From positions 318,501 through 382,500 of the forward strand of contig CAJNDS010000546.1 in NCBI GenBank assembly GCA_905221605.1: a stretch of 64,000 nucleotides of DNA, in the 5' to 3' direction. Each line of letters starts with the position of its first letter. Position 1 is the stretch's first letter. The stretch comes from Symbiodinium natans. Lineage: Eukaryota; Sar; Dinophyceae; Suessiales; Symbiodiniaceae. Below, piece by piece: positions 27,857-38,234 of the stretch. The notes under the pieces are model-generated. The model searched no databases and was not told where the DNA came from. It worked only from the letters and a program-made list of their open reading frames with translations. A program made the translations under genes and the position numbers.

Positions 27857-27978
27857 TTTACTTGCAGGATCCAGGGACCTAGAAAGCTATTAAGTAGTTA
27901 TTGCGATGCAGTATCCCCATGTTTTAAGGATACTCGTAACTTGGCTGTGTACCTAACCCCCCAATCCTCCAAGTAAAG
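27857..27978. mobile_element. F2 element, degenerate
   Basis: TTTACTTGCAGGATCCAGGG...CCCCAATCCTCCAAGTAAAG. Confidence 0.5.
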
Positions 27979-28583
27979 CTTCTTTGGTTGCTTTTGTTGG
28001 TTGCTTTTGAGTTGTTGCGAGGTGCCAATTACCCCAAACCCTAAAACCCTAAACCTTGAAGCCCTAAACCCTAAACCCGAAACCCTAAACCCCAATCCCC
28101 AAAGCCCTAAACCCCAAAGCCCTGAAACCCTAAAACCCCAGACTCAGCCCAGGGAACCACCGTGAAGCTTGAACCCTGAACCCCAAACCCCAAACCCCAA
28201 ACCCCAAACCCTAAACCCTAAAGCCCTGAAACCCTAAACCCTAAACCCTAAACCCCACTGTTGGGGGTTTAGGGCTGAGAGGGCTTGCGGTTGAGGATTC
28301 AAGGTTGAGGGCTTAGGGTTTAGGCCTAAATATATCCTTGCTACAGTAGCCCAGCGGTGCCCATGTTACCCCTGTTCTCGGTTCAGGGTCCTGAAAAGTC
28401 ACCAACCCCAAATTTGGGTGCCCTCATTATAGTATGGTTTCCGGGCCACCAATGAACTCTACTTGAGGCCCACACCCTAAACCCCAAACCCCAAACCCCA
28501 AACCCCAAACCCCAAACCCTAAACCCTAAACCCTAAACCCTAAACCCCAAGCCCTATGTCCTATGCCTCTTCTTCCGCTTGAG

Positions 28584-28636
28584 GAATCGACGAATGAGCG
28601 TGAGGTCCTCTACAGTTGGCAGCATGCCAACGATCA
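28584..28636 (+). CDS. Candidate exon
   Basis: TTCTTCCGCTTGAG acceptor; ESTNEREVLYSWQHAND; canonical donor GTGAGCC. Confidence 0.65.
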
Positions 28637-28662
28637 GTGAGCCGCTTGAGCTGCCATGGCTA

Positions 28663-28832
28663 ACTGGTTCTCAGTAGGGAATGAGGGAATGAGGTAATTG
28701 CCCTAAATATAGTACCTAAAAAGTATATATATATATATATATGTATATATGTGTATGTGTGTTTATGTATATATATATATATATGTATATGTATAGGGTT
28801 CGAATTCCGTCATTCCCTACAAAGAACCAGGG
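28663..28832. mobile_element. Palindromic element F8 with (TA)n core
   Basis: ACTGGTTCTCAGTAGGGAAT...CATTCCCTACAAAGAACCAG around TATATATA microsatellites. Confidence 0.65.
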
Positions 28833-28836
28833 GGAT

Positions 28837-28857
28837 GTACTTGGAGGTTCATGGTAC
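28837..28857. mobile_element. F3 half-element capped by heptamers
   Basis: TACTTGGAGGTTCATGGTAC runs straight into CTAAACCCTAAACCCC: the rest of the element is lost. Confidence 0.55.
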
Positions 28858-29040
28858 CTAAACCCTAAACCCCTAAAACCCGAAACCCTGAAGCCCTAAA
28901 CCCCCGGATGTTTTTTTGGTCCAAGACCTCGGCCCTAGCAGAGGCCTAAGCCCTAAACCCTAAACCCTAAGCCCTAAACCCTAAACCCTAAACCCTAAAC
29001 TGACCCTAAACCCCCTAAACCCTAAGCACTAAACCCTAAA

Positions 29041-29206
29041 CCCTATACCCTAAACCCTAAACCCTAAACCCTAAACCCTAAACCCTAAACCCTAAACCCT
29101 AAACCCTGAACCCTGAACCCTGAACCCTAAACCCTAAACCCTAAACCCTAAACCCTAAACCCTAAACCCTAAACCCTAAACCCTAAACCCTAACCCTAAA
29201 CCCTAA
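29041..29206 (+). repeat. CCCTAAA array, about 23 units
   Basis: Includes three CCCTGAA units in a row. Confidence 0.95.
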
Positions 29207-29209
29207 TGC

Positions 29210-29258
29210 ATGGAGGCTCCCCGAGCTCCATGGACGCACGGGCACGAACAGCACAGAG
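29210..29258 (+). CDS. Candidate exon, possible start exon
   Basis: ATG at 29210, immediately after the array; MEAPRAPWTHGHEQHR; donor GTGGGCG; TTTAGGG follows. Alternatively an internal exon from 29216. Confidence 0.5.
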
Positions 29259-29499
29259 GTGGGCGAAGGGGAGGGGCGGGCGTTCAGGATTTAGGGTTTA
29301 GGGCTAGGGTTTAGGGTTTAGGGTTTAGGGTTTAGGGTTTAGGGTTTAGGGTTTAGGGTTTAGGGTTTAGGGTTTAGTGCGGGTGTGTCAGGGGAGGGCG
29401 CGTGCTCGGGTGTGAAACACCCCGGGCCGCGCGCTCGCCTTGCCCGTCAACCCACCCCGGCCACCCAAACTATACTCCATTAGGGTTTAATTAGGGTTC

Positions 29500-30290
29500 A
29501 TGGACTTTTTCTTGTGCACCGATGCTTGCTTTTTTGAAGTTGGTGTTGGGGTTCAAGCTGGAGTCGAGGGTAGCCTCGGCCCTGTTCGGACCTTCAGCGT
29601 ATCAGGGCCTTGTTTTCGCCAATGAGTATTTCAACCGCTAGGGTTTAAGCTGGGGTTCGGAGTAGCCTCGGCCCTTTTCGGGCCTTCGGCGCGCTAGGGC
29701 CCGTAGAGGCCCTTATCTGCTTGAAGGCCTTCGCAGGGTTTTGCGGTGTTAGGGTTGAAGCTGGGGTTCGGGGTAGCCTCGGCCCTTTTCGGGCCTTCAG
29801 CAGGTCAGGGCAGGTAGAGGCCCTTGCTGATTTGGGGGCTTCCTGGGGCTTTCCTGGTCCTTTTGGGGTGAAATGGAGGGGTGCCCAAACCATCGATTTC
29901 AGTACTAAAAAACAGCATCTTTCATTGCGGGCAGGGGTGCCTAAAACCATCGTTTTCAATAGTGAAAAATAGCATTACTCATTGCGGGCACGGACAAATC
30001 TTGCAGTCCCCCTTCTTAGAGGGGGCCTTTTGAAGCCTTTGTGGCGGCTCTTGGCGCCTCTTGGGGGCTTCCTGGGCTTTCCTGGCGCTTCTGGTGTAAA
30101 CTGGAGAGGGGTGCGCAAAACCATCCATTCCACTACTTTTTTACATTTTTGGCCCTGGGGAACCCTTGGCTTTGTGGCAATTGAGCAACCGGCCTGCCTG
30201 GACCCCCTCACGGGCCCTCTGGTCCAGGAATCCAAGCCGCAGCCGCCAGGGGCAGGGGGCCCCCGGCAGGGCGGGCCCAGCAAACCCTGA
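29500..30290. repeat. Complex GC-rich degenerate tandem repeat
   Basis: AAGCTGGGGTTCGGGGTAGC, TCGGCCCTTTTCGGGCCTTC, GGGGGCTTCCTGGGGCTTTCC and GGGGTGCCCAAACCATCGAT motifs each recur two to four times in the same order. Long open frames on both strands are by-products of base composition. No protein recognised. Confidence 0.6.
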
Positions 30291-30470
30291 ACCCAAAACC
30301 TTGAACCACGTCCAGAGGCAAAGGGTTACGCTTTGGGGTTCTACTTTAGCTACGCTAAACTGTCGCTCGACGGAAGCGACCCCTCACTTAGTTTAGGGTT
30401 TAGGGTTGAGGGTTGAGGGTTTAGGGTTTAGGGTTTAGGGTTGAGGAGGTTTTGGGGGCATCGACCCCAG

Positions 30471-30511
30471 AGAACGCGAGGATACTCCGGTGGCGCACAT
30501 CACTTCTTTGG
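30471..30511 (+). CDS. Candidate exon
   Basis: ATCGACCCCAG / ERDTP-type frame reading EREDTPVAHITSL / donor GTTCAGG. Confidence 0.5.
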
Positions 30512-31058
30512 GTTCAGGGTTGGGCACCTCCAAACCCTGTAAACCTTAAGCCTTGAATACTGGGGTTTGGGGTCAACTAAGGTCCCTTGCAAACGCCCGG
30601 ATAAGATTTCGGAGATGGTTTAGGGGTTGGGGTGTAGGGTTTGGAGAGCAGATCTTTCATGATAGCAAGCTAATTGCGGCGACATGGTCTCGGCCTAATA
30701 GCAGCAATTAGCGGTCTAATAGCAAGCTAGGGGGGGGGGAGGATGGGTGTTGGGGGAGGGGTTCCAAACTATGAACTACAGGGTGCAGCGCAGTGCAGGG
30801 GGTTGCAGAGGGAGCAAAAGGGTTTAGGTAAGGGCTCGGGCTCTCTTTCGGCCCGAAACAGCTACCCACAAGTGGCAAACGAAGGAGCCAAGTCACCCTT
30901 GGGGCAGTGCCGAGATTCAAGAGGAAGGGGGTTTAAGGTTTTGTGTCAGAACCGTTCAACCCTAAACTCCGCCTAAGGCCTAAAGCCCTAAACCGCCTGA
31001 AGCTAAACCCTAAACCCTAAACCCTAAACCCTAAACCCTAAACCCTAAACCCTAAAAG

Positions 31059-31095
31059 GAGACGTGGAGCGACACCTCAAGCTGTCGAGGAGACG
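31059..31095 (+). CDS. Candidate exon with both splice sites in heptamer sequence
   Basis: Left boundary CCCTAAAAG, right boundary GTTTAGGG; between them DVERHLKLSRR. The flanking arrays touch the exon directly. Confidence 0.5.
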
Positions 31096-31910
31096 GTTTA
31101 GGGTTGAGGGTGTGAGGGTGTAGGGTCCAGCCCTAAACCCTGAACCCTAAACCCTAAACCCCAAACCGTCAGGGCTTGGGGTTTAGGGCTTCCGACGTCC
31201 ATATGACGCTTGTTCGGCTGTTTGGTTCCTGGGCTTCTTATCGAGGCGTTTGGAGAGACGTTGTGGAGGGTTTAGGGTTTATAGGGTTCAATTAGTTAGG
31301 GTTTCGGGTTTAGGGCAATCGCTCTGGGATACTTGGAGGATTGGGACACTTAGTGAGCAGGGTTGTAGGCACAATAATTGCCTGACCCTTTAGGTAAGGT
31401 TGAGGGTTTCGTTTTGGGGTACAGGCCTGCCGGGGGATTTTTAATTCAGCGTTCAGGGAATTCGAAGGTGTGGGCAGGTCTGGCAGAGTTTGGGCGGGTG
31501 CGGGAAAGACTAAAATGACACAATGAGCCCTGGGCTTTGGAGTACTATACTTTAATACTTTTGTTTGGCTCTGGGTTCCTATTCTTGCTACTAATTACCT
31601 AAAAAGTATAAACTTTTTTTCCAGGGTCTACTCCAAAGCTAAGAGCCCTTCATTGTCAGCAGTTCATCAAACGAGCATGGAGTCCACAGCACTCACACCC
31701 CCAAACCCTGAACCCTAAACCATTCCAGGCCCTAAACCCTAAACCCTAAACCCTAAACCCTAAACCCTAAACCCTAAACCCTAAACCCTAAACCCTAAAC
31801 CCTAGGGGTGAGTATCAGGGTGCCCAAGTTGAGGCTTGAGAGAGCCAAGTTAGGAGGACTTGAGGGCTCAGGGTTCAGGGGTTTAGGGCTTCAGAGTTCA
31901 GGGATTTAAG

Positions 31911-32061
31911 AGCTTTCTACGATCTGCTTAAGAACCCCCCCCCCCCAAAAAAAAAAAAAAAAAAAAAGAAAAAGGATAATAAACATAATAATAATCCGTA
32001 TATTGCCCCTTAGTAAGGAAAACTGCTCTTATTTTTCAGGGTTCTTAAGTAATGAGTAGTT
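31911..32061. mobile_element. Palindromic element F4 with poly-C/poly-A core
   Basis: CTACGATCTGCTTAAGAACC...CAGGGTTCTTAAGTAATGAGTAG. Confidence 0.6.
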
Positions 32062-32310
32062 TAGGGTTCAGGGTTTAGAGTTGAAGGAGTATAGAGGCAG
32101 CTCCCACCCCGAAGCGATGAGACTCAAATCCAACATGACCCCCCCCCCCCCCCCCGCCTGAGGCCACCCTGGATTTCTTAACTTACTGCTAAGGTTTAGG
32201 GTTTATGGTTTCGGGTTGAGGGTTTGGGGATTCGGGTTTAGGGTTTGGACCTTTTGAGGTTGCGGCGCCCTAATTGGAGGAACCCTGGATTTCTGAAGTT
32301 AGAGACTGTG

Positions 32311-32552
32311 CTTAAATAATCAGGGCACTTAGTAATAAGCGTTCTTATACTACTGTTTGCTTATGAACCCCAAAAAGAATAAACAAATAACAATCATCCC
32401 TATATTACCTTTAGTAAGGAAGAATATTTTCTATTCTTTCGGGGTTCTTAAGCAATTTGTAGTATATGTCTTACAAAGTAGCCACACTTAGGACTACTTA
32501 CAACCCCAAATTAGGGCCTGTAGCACCCTACTTCTGAAGTGTGCCGATCTTC
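32311..32552. mobile_element. F2 element containing a nested F4 element
   Basis: F2 arms (TTAAATAATCAGGGCACTTA ... CTTCTGAAGTGTGCCGATC) enclose a complete F4 (TACTACTGTTTGCTTATGAACCCC...GGGGTTCTTAAGCAATTTGTAGTA, about 32346-32464). Confidence 0.65.
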
Positions 32553-32554
32553 CT

Positions 32555-33100
32555 AAACCCCAAACCCCAAACCCCAAACCCCAAACCCCAAACCCCAAAC
32601 CCCAAACCCCAAACCCTAAACCTAAACCCTAAACTTTAAAACCCCAAACCAAACCCCAAACCCTAAACCCTAAACCCTGTATCGAAAAGATTCAAGCCCA
32701 ACCTGACGGCACCCCTCGAAGATCTTCTAGCCGAGGCCCGGTAAAACCGAGAAAACTTTTCCCCAAGGCTGAGGTTACGATGAGCTGAGAGTAGGGTTAA
32801 GGGTTTAGGGATTCGGGATTAGGTATAGGGTTTTACGGTTTAGGGTACCACGGGTTTCTTAATTTAGGTTAGCACGCTTTGTTTGGCACTGTTGGTGGCA
32901 GTTCTCGGTCTTTTGTCCGTGCGCTTGCTGTACCTCAGCTGGCGTAGACCCCAAACCCTAAAACCCACCCTGGCCAGGCTCAGATACCGGCGATGACACA
33001 TTGACACCGGAGACAGACGGTTCTGAGTTTGCCCAGGCCTCTGGGTTTTGGGTTAGGGTTTAGCGTTTAGAGTTTGTGGTCGCCTGGTTAAGGATTTTCA
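32555..33100. other. CCCCAAA/CCCTAAA variants and spacer
   Basis: About nine CCCCAAA units at 32555-32615; remaining sequence without a convincing exon. Confidence 0.5.
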
Positions 33101-33106
33101 ATTGAG

Positions 33107-33357
33107 TTGCCTTTTGCGCGGAACATTAAGGCATGTTTCCATAAAAGAGTATAGCGTGTTTGCCATGTATCCCGAAGCACATCCGGACAACGAAAAGGTC
33201 GAACACTTTGGTTTTCGCGGAAACAAGCAGTCGCTAGTCAAGCAGCTCGTCAAGTTGTGGACAGAAATCCCATCCGCCCATTGGGTCCTGCAACATCAGG
33301 AAAGTATTTACTCTACGTTTCAATCAGCCCTCAATGTATTCTATTGTCAGATGAGTA
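33107..33357 (+). CDS. Candidate exon, 83 codons, unknown protein
   Basis: Acceptor TTTTCAATTGAG; frame open throughout, ATG at 33165. Contains HPDNEKVEHFGFRGNKQSLV and KQLVKLWTEIPSAHWVLQHQ, with aromatic-rich end STFQSALNVFYCQMS; donor GTAAGGGG. Less GC-rich than the other exons, so it could be transposon-derived. An in-frame heptamer tail follows the donor. Not recognised. Confidence 0.6.
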
Positions 33358-33663
33358 GTAAGGGGACCCTAAACCCTAAGCCCCAAACCCTCAACCCCAA
33401 CGTAGAGACTCACCCGGACTCGGGGGAGGGGGGGGGGGGGGGTGATCTTCTGCTGTTCGGTTGCAGTTTATGCTGTCAGTACGACGAACTTCCATCCTGC
33501 TTCAGTATCTATACATAGATATATCCAAAACTCTAAACCCGAAAGCCTAAACCCGAAACCCTAAACCCTAAACCCTAAACCCTAAACCCTAAACCCCGAA
33601 AAAAAAACCGCCCAAACCCTATAGGAGAGGGTTAGGGTTGGCGGCTCGGGACTGCGGCTTCAG

Positions 33664-33706
33664 GAAATGAGCGCTTGAGGGGTCAGACCCAAGAGGAATC
33701 CCAAGG
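33664..33706 (+). CDS. Candidate exon
   Basis: TGCGGCTTCAG / NERLRGQTQEESQ / GA donor GAGGGTTTAGGG. Confidence 0.45.
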
Positions 33707-34022
33707 GAGGGTTTAGGGTTTAGGGTTTAGGGTTTTGGGGTTTGGGGTTTAGGGTTTAGGGTTTAGGGTTTAGGGCTTTTGTGGGAATTCGGGTCTTAGG
33801 GAGGAGATTTGGACTTACAAAGGGTGAGCAAAGTGCAAAACATCCTACATGTCAAGGTTCCTTTGGGATGTGCAAACTTAGCCCCTGCACCCCCCAACCC
33901 TAAACCCTGAGCGCTGGTTCACGCCTGAGCTTTTTACCATAAAACCGTATTCAATGAATTTAGGGTTCAGGGTTTTGGGTACGTAGGACGCAAGAATCGC
34001 CCATCCTGGTCACGGTCGACAG

Positions 34023-34055
34023 GTGCCCGATGACGACGTGGCCCTACCCGAGGCT
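34023..34055 (+). CDS. Candidate exon
   Basis: CACGGTCGACAG / VPDDDVALPEA / GTTTAGGG; 11 whole codons, heptamer donor. Confidence 0.5.
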
Positions 34056-34258
34056 GTTTAGGGTTTAGGGTTTAGGGTTACGGGGTGGGGTTTAGGGTTG
34101 AGGGTTTAGGTTTTAGGGCTCAGGTTTTTGGGTTTAGGGTGGGTGGGTGGGGGGAGTTGTTTGCTCTTCAAGACTCATCGATGCGCCCATCCTAAATTGC
34201 GGGTGTCACCTAAGGCACCCATCCTAAAGAGTTCCCCTAAACCCTTTAACACCGGCAG

Positions 34259-34515
34259 CATCAGGGTCAGCGTCCGTCTGCGCACGGGACCAGCAGAGCT
34301 TTGCGGCTTCTACGGCCGAAAGCCGGAGAGACAGCGTCCTCGAAGAAGACCAAGAAGCAGCGGGAGCAAGAAGATCTGCGCAGCCAGATGGACTCGGAGA
34401 TTTTCCAAAGGTGGGGGACCAGCACCTGCTCTATGGCAAGGGAAGCTCCGTGAAGTGTCTGGCGTCCTTGCGAGTGGAGACTTTTGTGACGGCAGACTCG
34501 GACAGCGTCAAGAGA
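34259..34515 (+). CDS. Best-supported long exon of unknown protein, 85 codons
   Basis: Acceptor CACCGGCAG; one frame (first full codon 34261) stays open for 85 codons with no ATG needed, through QQSFAASTAESRRDSVLEED, QEAAGARRSAQPDGLGDF and QHLLYGKGSSVKCLASLRVE to TADSDSVKR, and meets the donor GTTTAGGG exactly in phase 0. The first half is polar and probably disordered; the second half looks globular with beta-strands. The other two frames are broken or arginine-rich. Function unknown. Confidence 0.7.
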
Positions 34516-34816
34516 GTTTAGGGGTTTAGGGTTTAGGGTTTAGGGTTTAGCCATACCGGGCGTGCGGGGCTAAGTTCTGCAGCGCCTCGAGCATTGGGAT
34601 ACTTTGAGCCACTCGTATCGCTGACATCACTACACTACACCATTGGCGGGATAGAGTCCAACCCGAACCCTACAAAGGGGGCTCAGGGCCTAGGGCTTGG
34701 GGCTTAGGGCCAAGCGCTGAGGGCTTCGGGCTTAGGGCTTGGGGCTTGGGGCTTAGGACTTAGTATGGGCTTAGGGTCAGGGTTTAGGGTAGAACCCCAA
34801 CACCTCCCCTGTCCAG

Positions 34817-34894
34817 GCCCCGACCTGTGCCGGCGTTGTGAAAGCCACGCCTGCAAGAAAGGCCCCGTGCCTCCGGAATTTGTTAGAAACATGG
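34817..34894 (+). CDS. Candidate exon with cysteine cluster
   Basis: Acceptor TCCCCTGTCCAG; PDLCRRCESHACKKGPVPPE then FVRNM; donor GTCCAAGG. CxxCxxxxC suggests a zinc- or disulfide-binding knuckle (inference). Confidence 0.6.
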
Positions 34895-34966
34895 GTCCAA
34901 GGTCCCCGAAAGGCCTAACAGCGCTAAGCAGGGGTTTAGGGTTTAGGGTTCAGGGCTTGAGAACCC

Positions 34967-35069
34967 TACTTGGAGGATCGGGGCACATAGTAAGTAGGGT
35001 TTTAATAAGCAATTCTAACCATAGCTACCTGACTTATAATCCCACTTGCTAAGTCCCCAGATCCTCCAA
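34967..35069. mobile_element. F2 element, complete
   Basis: TACTTGGAGGATCGGGGCAC...CTTGCTAAGTCCCCAGATCCTCCAAGTAGG. Confidence 0.7.
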
Positions 35070-35090
35070 GTAGGGTTTCAGGTTCAGGGT

Positions 35091-35215
35091 TTACTACGAT
35101 TTCCTTAAGAACCCCCAACAAAACACACAAAAACAATCCCTAGATTGCCCTAAATAGGAAGACTATGTTACTTTGAAGGGTGGTTCCTGAGCAAATAGTA
35201 GCTTAGTGTTTAGGA
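35091..35215. mobile_element. F4 element
   Basis: TACTACGATTTCCTTAAGAACCCC...GGTTCCTGAGCAAATAGTAG. Confidence 0.6.
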
Positions 35216-35598
35216 TTTAGGGTTTAGGGTTCAGGGTTGAAGGCTTCGGGCTCACGGGCCGATTTAGGGTTTAGGGGTTTAGAGTTTAGGGTTTTGGGTT
35301 TAGGGTTTAGAGTTTAGGGTTTAGGGCCAGTTTCTGTTGGATTGGGTTTTTGGGGGGGGAGAGTTTAGAGGTTAGGGTTTAGAGTTTAGCTCTTGAGGTG
35401 TGGCTTATCTTTCACCCCCAAGCCCAAACCCCATACCCTAAACCCCAAACCCTAGACCCTCAACCCTAAGCCCTAAACCCCAAACCCTAAACCCCAAACC
35501 CTAAACCCCCCCTCAATTTCTTTGAAGGCCCAGCACCCCAAAACCGTAGCCCCGAGCCCCCTATTGTCGCAGTGTTTCGGGTTTAGGGTTTAGGCTTC

Positions 35599-36348
35599 AG
35601 GGTTTAGGGTTTAGGGTTTAGGGTGTAGGGGGCTCAGGGTTGGGGTTCCGCCGCACTGCGGAGTGTGTGTTTTGGGCAGAGTGATCTGGATCACGAAGCC
35701 CTACTGGCAGGTTCAGGGTACTTAAAAACCCAATTATAACTGTCCTTCTAACCCACCTATCAACCCCTGAATTGCCTTAATATGGGTTACAAGTGCGAAT
35801 ACTTTTTGGAGCAAGTACCGTCAACCTCCAAGTAGCACCCTAAACTCAGGATTTTAGGGTTTAGGGTTTAGGGTGTAGGGGGTTCAGGGTTGGGGTTCCG
35901 CCGCACTGGGGAGTGTGTGTTTTGGGCAGAAGTGTTCAGGATCACGAAGCCCTACTGGCAGGTTCAGGGTACTTAATAACCCAATTCTAACTGTACTTCT
36001 AACCCACCTATCAACCCCTGAATTGCCTTAATATGGGTTACAAGTGCGAATACTTTTTGGAGCAAGTACCGTCAACCTCCAAGTAGCACCCTAAACTCAG
36101 GATTTTAGGGTTTAGGGTTTAGGGTGTAGGGGGCTCAGGGTTGGGGTTCCGCCGCACTGCGGAGTGTGTGTTTTGGGCAGAGTGATCTGGATCACGAAGC
36201 CCTACTGGCAGGTTCAGGGTACTTAAAAACCCAATTATAACTGTCCTTCTAACCCACCTATCAACCCCTGAATTGCCTTAATATGGGTTACAAGTGCGAA
36301 TACTTTTTGGAGCAAGTACCGTCAACCTCCAAGTAGCACCCTAAACTC
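35599..36348 (+). repeat. Three tandem copies of a 250-bp unit carrying an F3 element
   Basis: Each unit: TTTAGGG run, GGGTTGGGGTTCCGCCGCAC, CACGAAGCCCTACTGGCAGG, an F3 body, CCTCCAAGTAGCACCCTAAA. Period 250 then 251. Copies 1 and 3 agree against copy 2 at several positions (e.g. AAAAACCC versus AATAACCC). Confidence 0.9.
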
Positions 36349-36442
36349 CTAAGTAGCTTAGACCTTCCTTAAAGGCCTTAAGCCCTTCAACCTTTGAAAT
36401 ATCTGCAACCCGTCACCATAAACCCCTTGAACGCCTTCACAG

Positions 36443-36680
36443 GTCAACTCTCATTGTCAGATTCCAATGCCCCGCCTCATCTCGTTCCCGCTGCTGAATT
36501 TGCTGAAAGGGCTCGGCTTTTCCATTCCTGGGATACAGTGGGCACGGAAGATCCTGCGTGCCATACCGATGGCCAAAAGAAAGCCATGCAAGGAGCATTT
36601 GCAGGACTGGAACATCCGCGGCGGAGGGCCTCCAAGCCTTGCCGAGGTCTCAGATCGGGACCCCGCCGAAGGCGAAATCC
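36443..36680 (+). CDS. Candidate exon, 79 codons, unknown protein
   Basis: Acceptor CGCCTTCACAG; frame VNSHCQIPMPRLISFPLLNL, then LKGLGFSIPGIQWARKILRA and HLQDWNIRGGGPPSLAEVSD; canonical donor GTGAGTCC. A hydrophobic N-terminal part is followed by a basic and then polar part. Frame open to 36720. Confidence 0.7.
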
Positions 36681-36991
36681 GTGAGTCCGTGAGGGTGTCA
36701 CTTTCGGGGACGATGGCCTGATCGCAGGCGCGTGGCGCACGTCTGCACGCACAAGCCTGAGCTACCTCAAGCCCTTATAAGTCAACCCTTAGCTTAAACA
36801 TCTCCAATCCGTAGACGCCTTAAACCCGAAACCTTGATCACTAAGCTCCAAACCCTAGCCCCAAGCCCTAAACCCAAACCCCAAACCCCAAACCCCAAAC
36901 CCCCAAACCCCCAAACCCCAAACCCCAAACCCCCAAAACCCTAACCCCAAATCCTAAACCCTAAACCCTAAACCCCCCAAAACCCTCAGAG

Positions 36992-37039
36992 CATCCCAGG
37001 ATCTTCACCTCCACCAAGCCCTGTGATCAGCAGTATCAG
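36992..37039 (+). CDS. Candidate exon, 16 codons
   Basis: CCTCAGAG / HPRIFTSTKPCDQQYQ / GTGGGGG, phase 0, GC-rich third positions. Confidence 0.55.
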
Positions 37040-37084
37040 GTGGGGGCGCATCAGCTGGATTGGGGCTCCCTCGGGTTTAGGGTT

Positions 37085-37550
37085 TAGGGTTTAGGGTTTA
37101 GGGTTTAGGGTTTAGGGTTTAGGGGTAGGGGGTTTCAGGGTCGAGGCTTTCGAGTACTAGAGGCCTTTGGTTACATGGCGCTTTGACCCAACTGAGGGCT
37201 CCTTTCTCCCCTGGACCCGAGGTCTTCGAGCATTCTTTGTGGTACTTTTACCGTAACTTTAGATCCTTACCGTTGTTGGGTTTATTGGGTTTCTTAGCAA
37301 GGCAGCTAAAACTTTAATTTATAGCTACCGTCCTGAGTGCAGCCAAGCATTCTTTTTTGTTGCAAGTCTGGGAGGGTTTTGTGAAAGGGGGAGGGGTAGG
37401 GTTCAGGGTTTAGGGTTCAGGAATTAAAGGTGTAGGGTTTGGGTTTGGGGTTTATAAAAACTATTGAAATTGTCTAGGGTTTGTGTCCGGGGTTTTGACG
37501 GGTTCTGAGGGGTTTTGACGGTTTTGTTTCTGCTTTTGAGCAGGGCCTTT
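37085..37550. other. No gene seen
   Basis: TTTAGGG block to 37125, then diverged spacer. Confidence 0.4.
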
Positions 37551-37557
37551 TGAGCTC

Positions 37558-37659
37558 TACCCTAAACCCTAAACCCTAAACCCTAAACCCTAAACCCTAA
37601 ACCCTAAACCCTAAACCCTAAACCCTAAACCCTAAACCCTAAACCCTAAACCCTAAACC
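37558..37659 (+). repeat. CCCTAAA array, 14 units
   Basis: Perfect units flanked on both sides by GAGCTCT (TTTTGAGCTCTAC and ACCGAGCTCTCTT), a possible flank duplication. Confidence 0.95.
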
Positions 37660-37973
37660 GAGCTCTCTTGCGCGGCCTTTCGGGGCCTCTCCCGCTTTTC
37701 GGGGCCTCTCAGGGCTTCTGGGGGTTGGAAGCTATTGTTTAATTTACTTATAGACTCAGCTTGTCAGCTGTTTAGATAAACCTGTTTGTAAATTCCTCAG
37801 AATACCACATACAATTTCCATTCATCCTGGTCTTGAGGCTTTAGGGCTTAGGACTTAGGGTTTGGGGGGGTTTCCCCCCCGCCTCCCCCCCAATGCTCCG
37901 CCCGGAACATGCAAAACGCACGGGGCCGTAGTCGATGACGTTAGCCCTAAACCCTAAACCCTAAGCCCTGGAG

Positions 37974-38002
37974 GCTTGCTGGAGTCAGAGAAGGAGGAGC
38001 GG
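37974..38002 (+). CDS. Small candidate exon
   Basis: GCCCTGGAG / LLESEKEER / GTTTGGGG. Confidence 0.4.
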
Positions 38003-38027
38003 GTTTGGGGTTTAGGGATGAGGGCCC

Positions 38028-38150
38028 ACTTGGAGGTTCATGGAACGAACTATAACTGTACTTCTATCCCACTTATAAGCCCCCTTAAGTGACGCAAGAT
38101 GGCTGTAGGTACAGTTATAACTGGTTAATAAGTACCTTGAACCTCCAAGT
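38028..38150. mobile_element. F3 element, complete
   Basis: CTTGGAGGTTCATGGAACGA...AAGTACCTTGAACCTCCAAGTAG. Confidence 0.7.
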
Positions 38151-38234
38151 AGGGTTCCCTAAACCCTAAACCCTAAACCCTAAACCCTAAACCCTAAACC
38201 CTAAACCCTAAACCCTAAACCCTAAACCCTAAAT

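Noticed and set aside
29645-30290. Four overlapping 80-104 codon frames on both strands
   Set aside because: Region is a GC-rich degenerate tandem repeat; open frames on both strands reflect composition.
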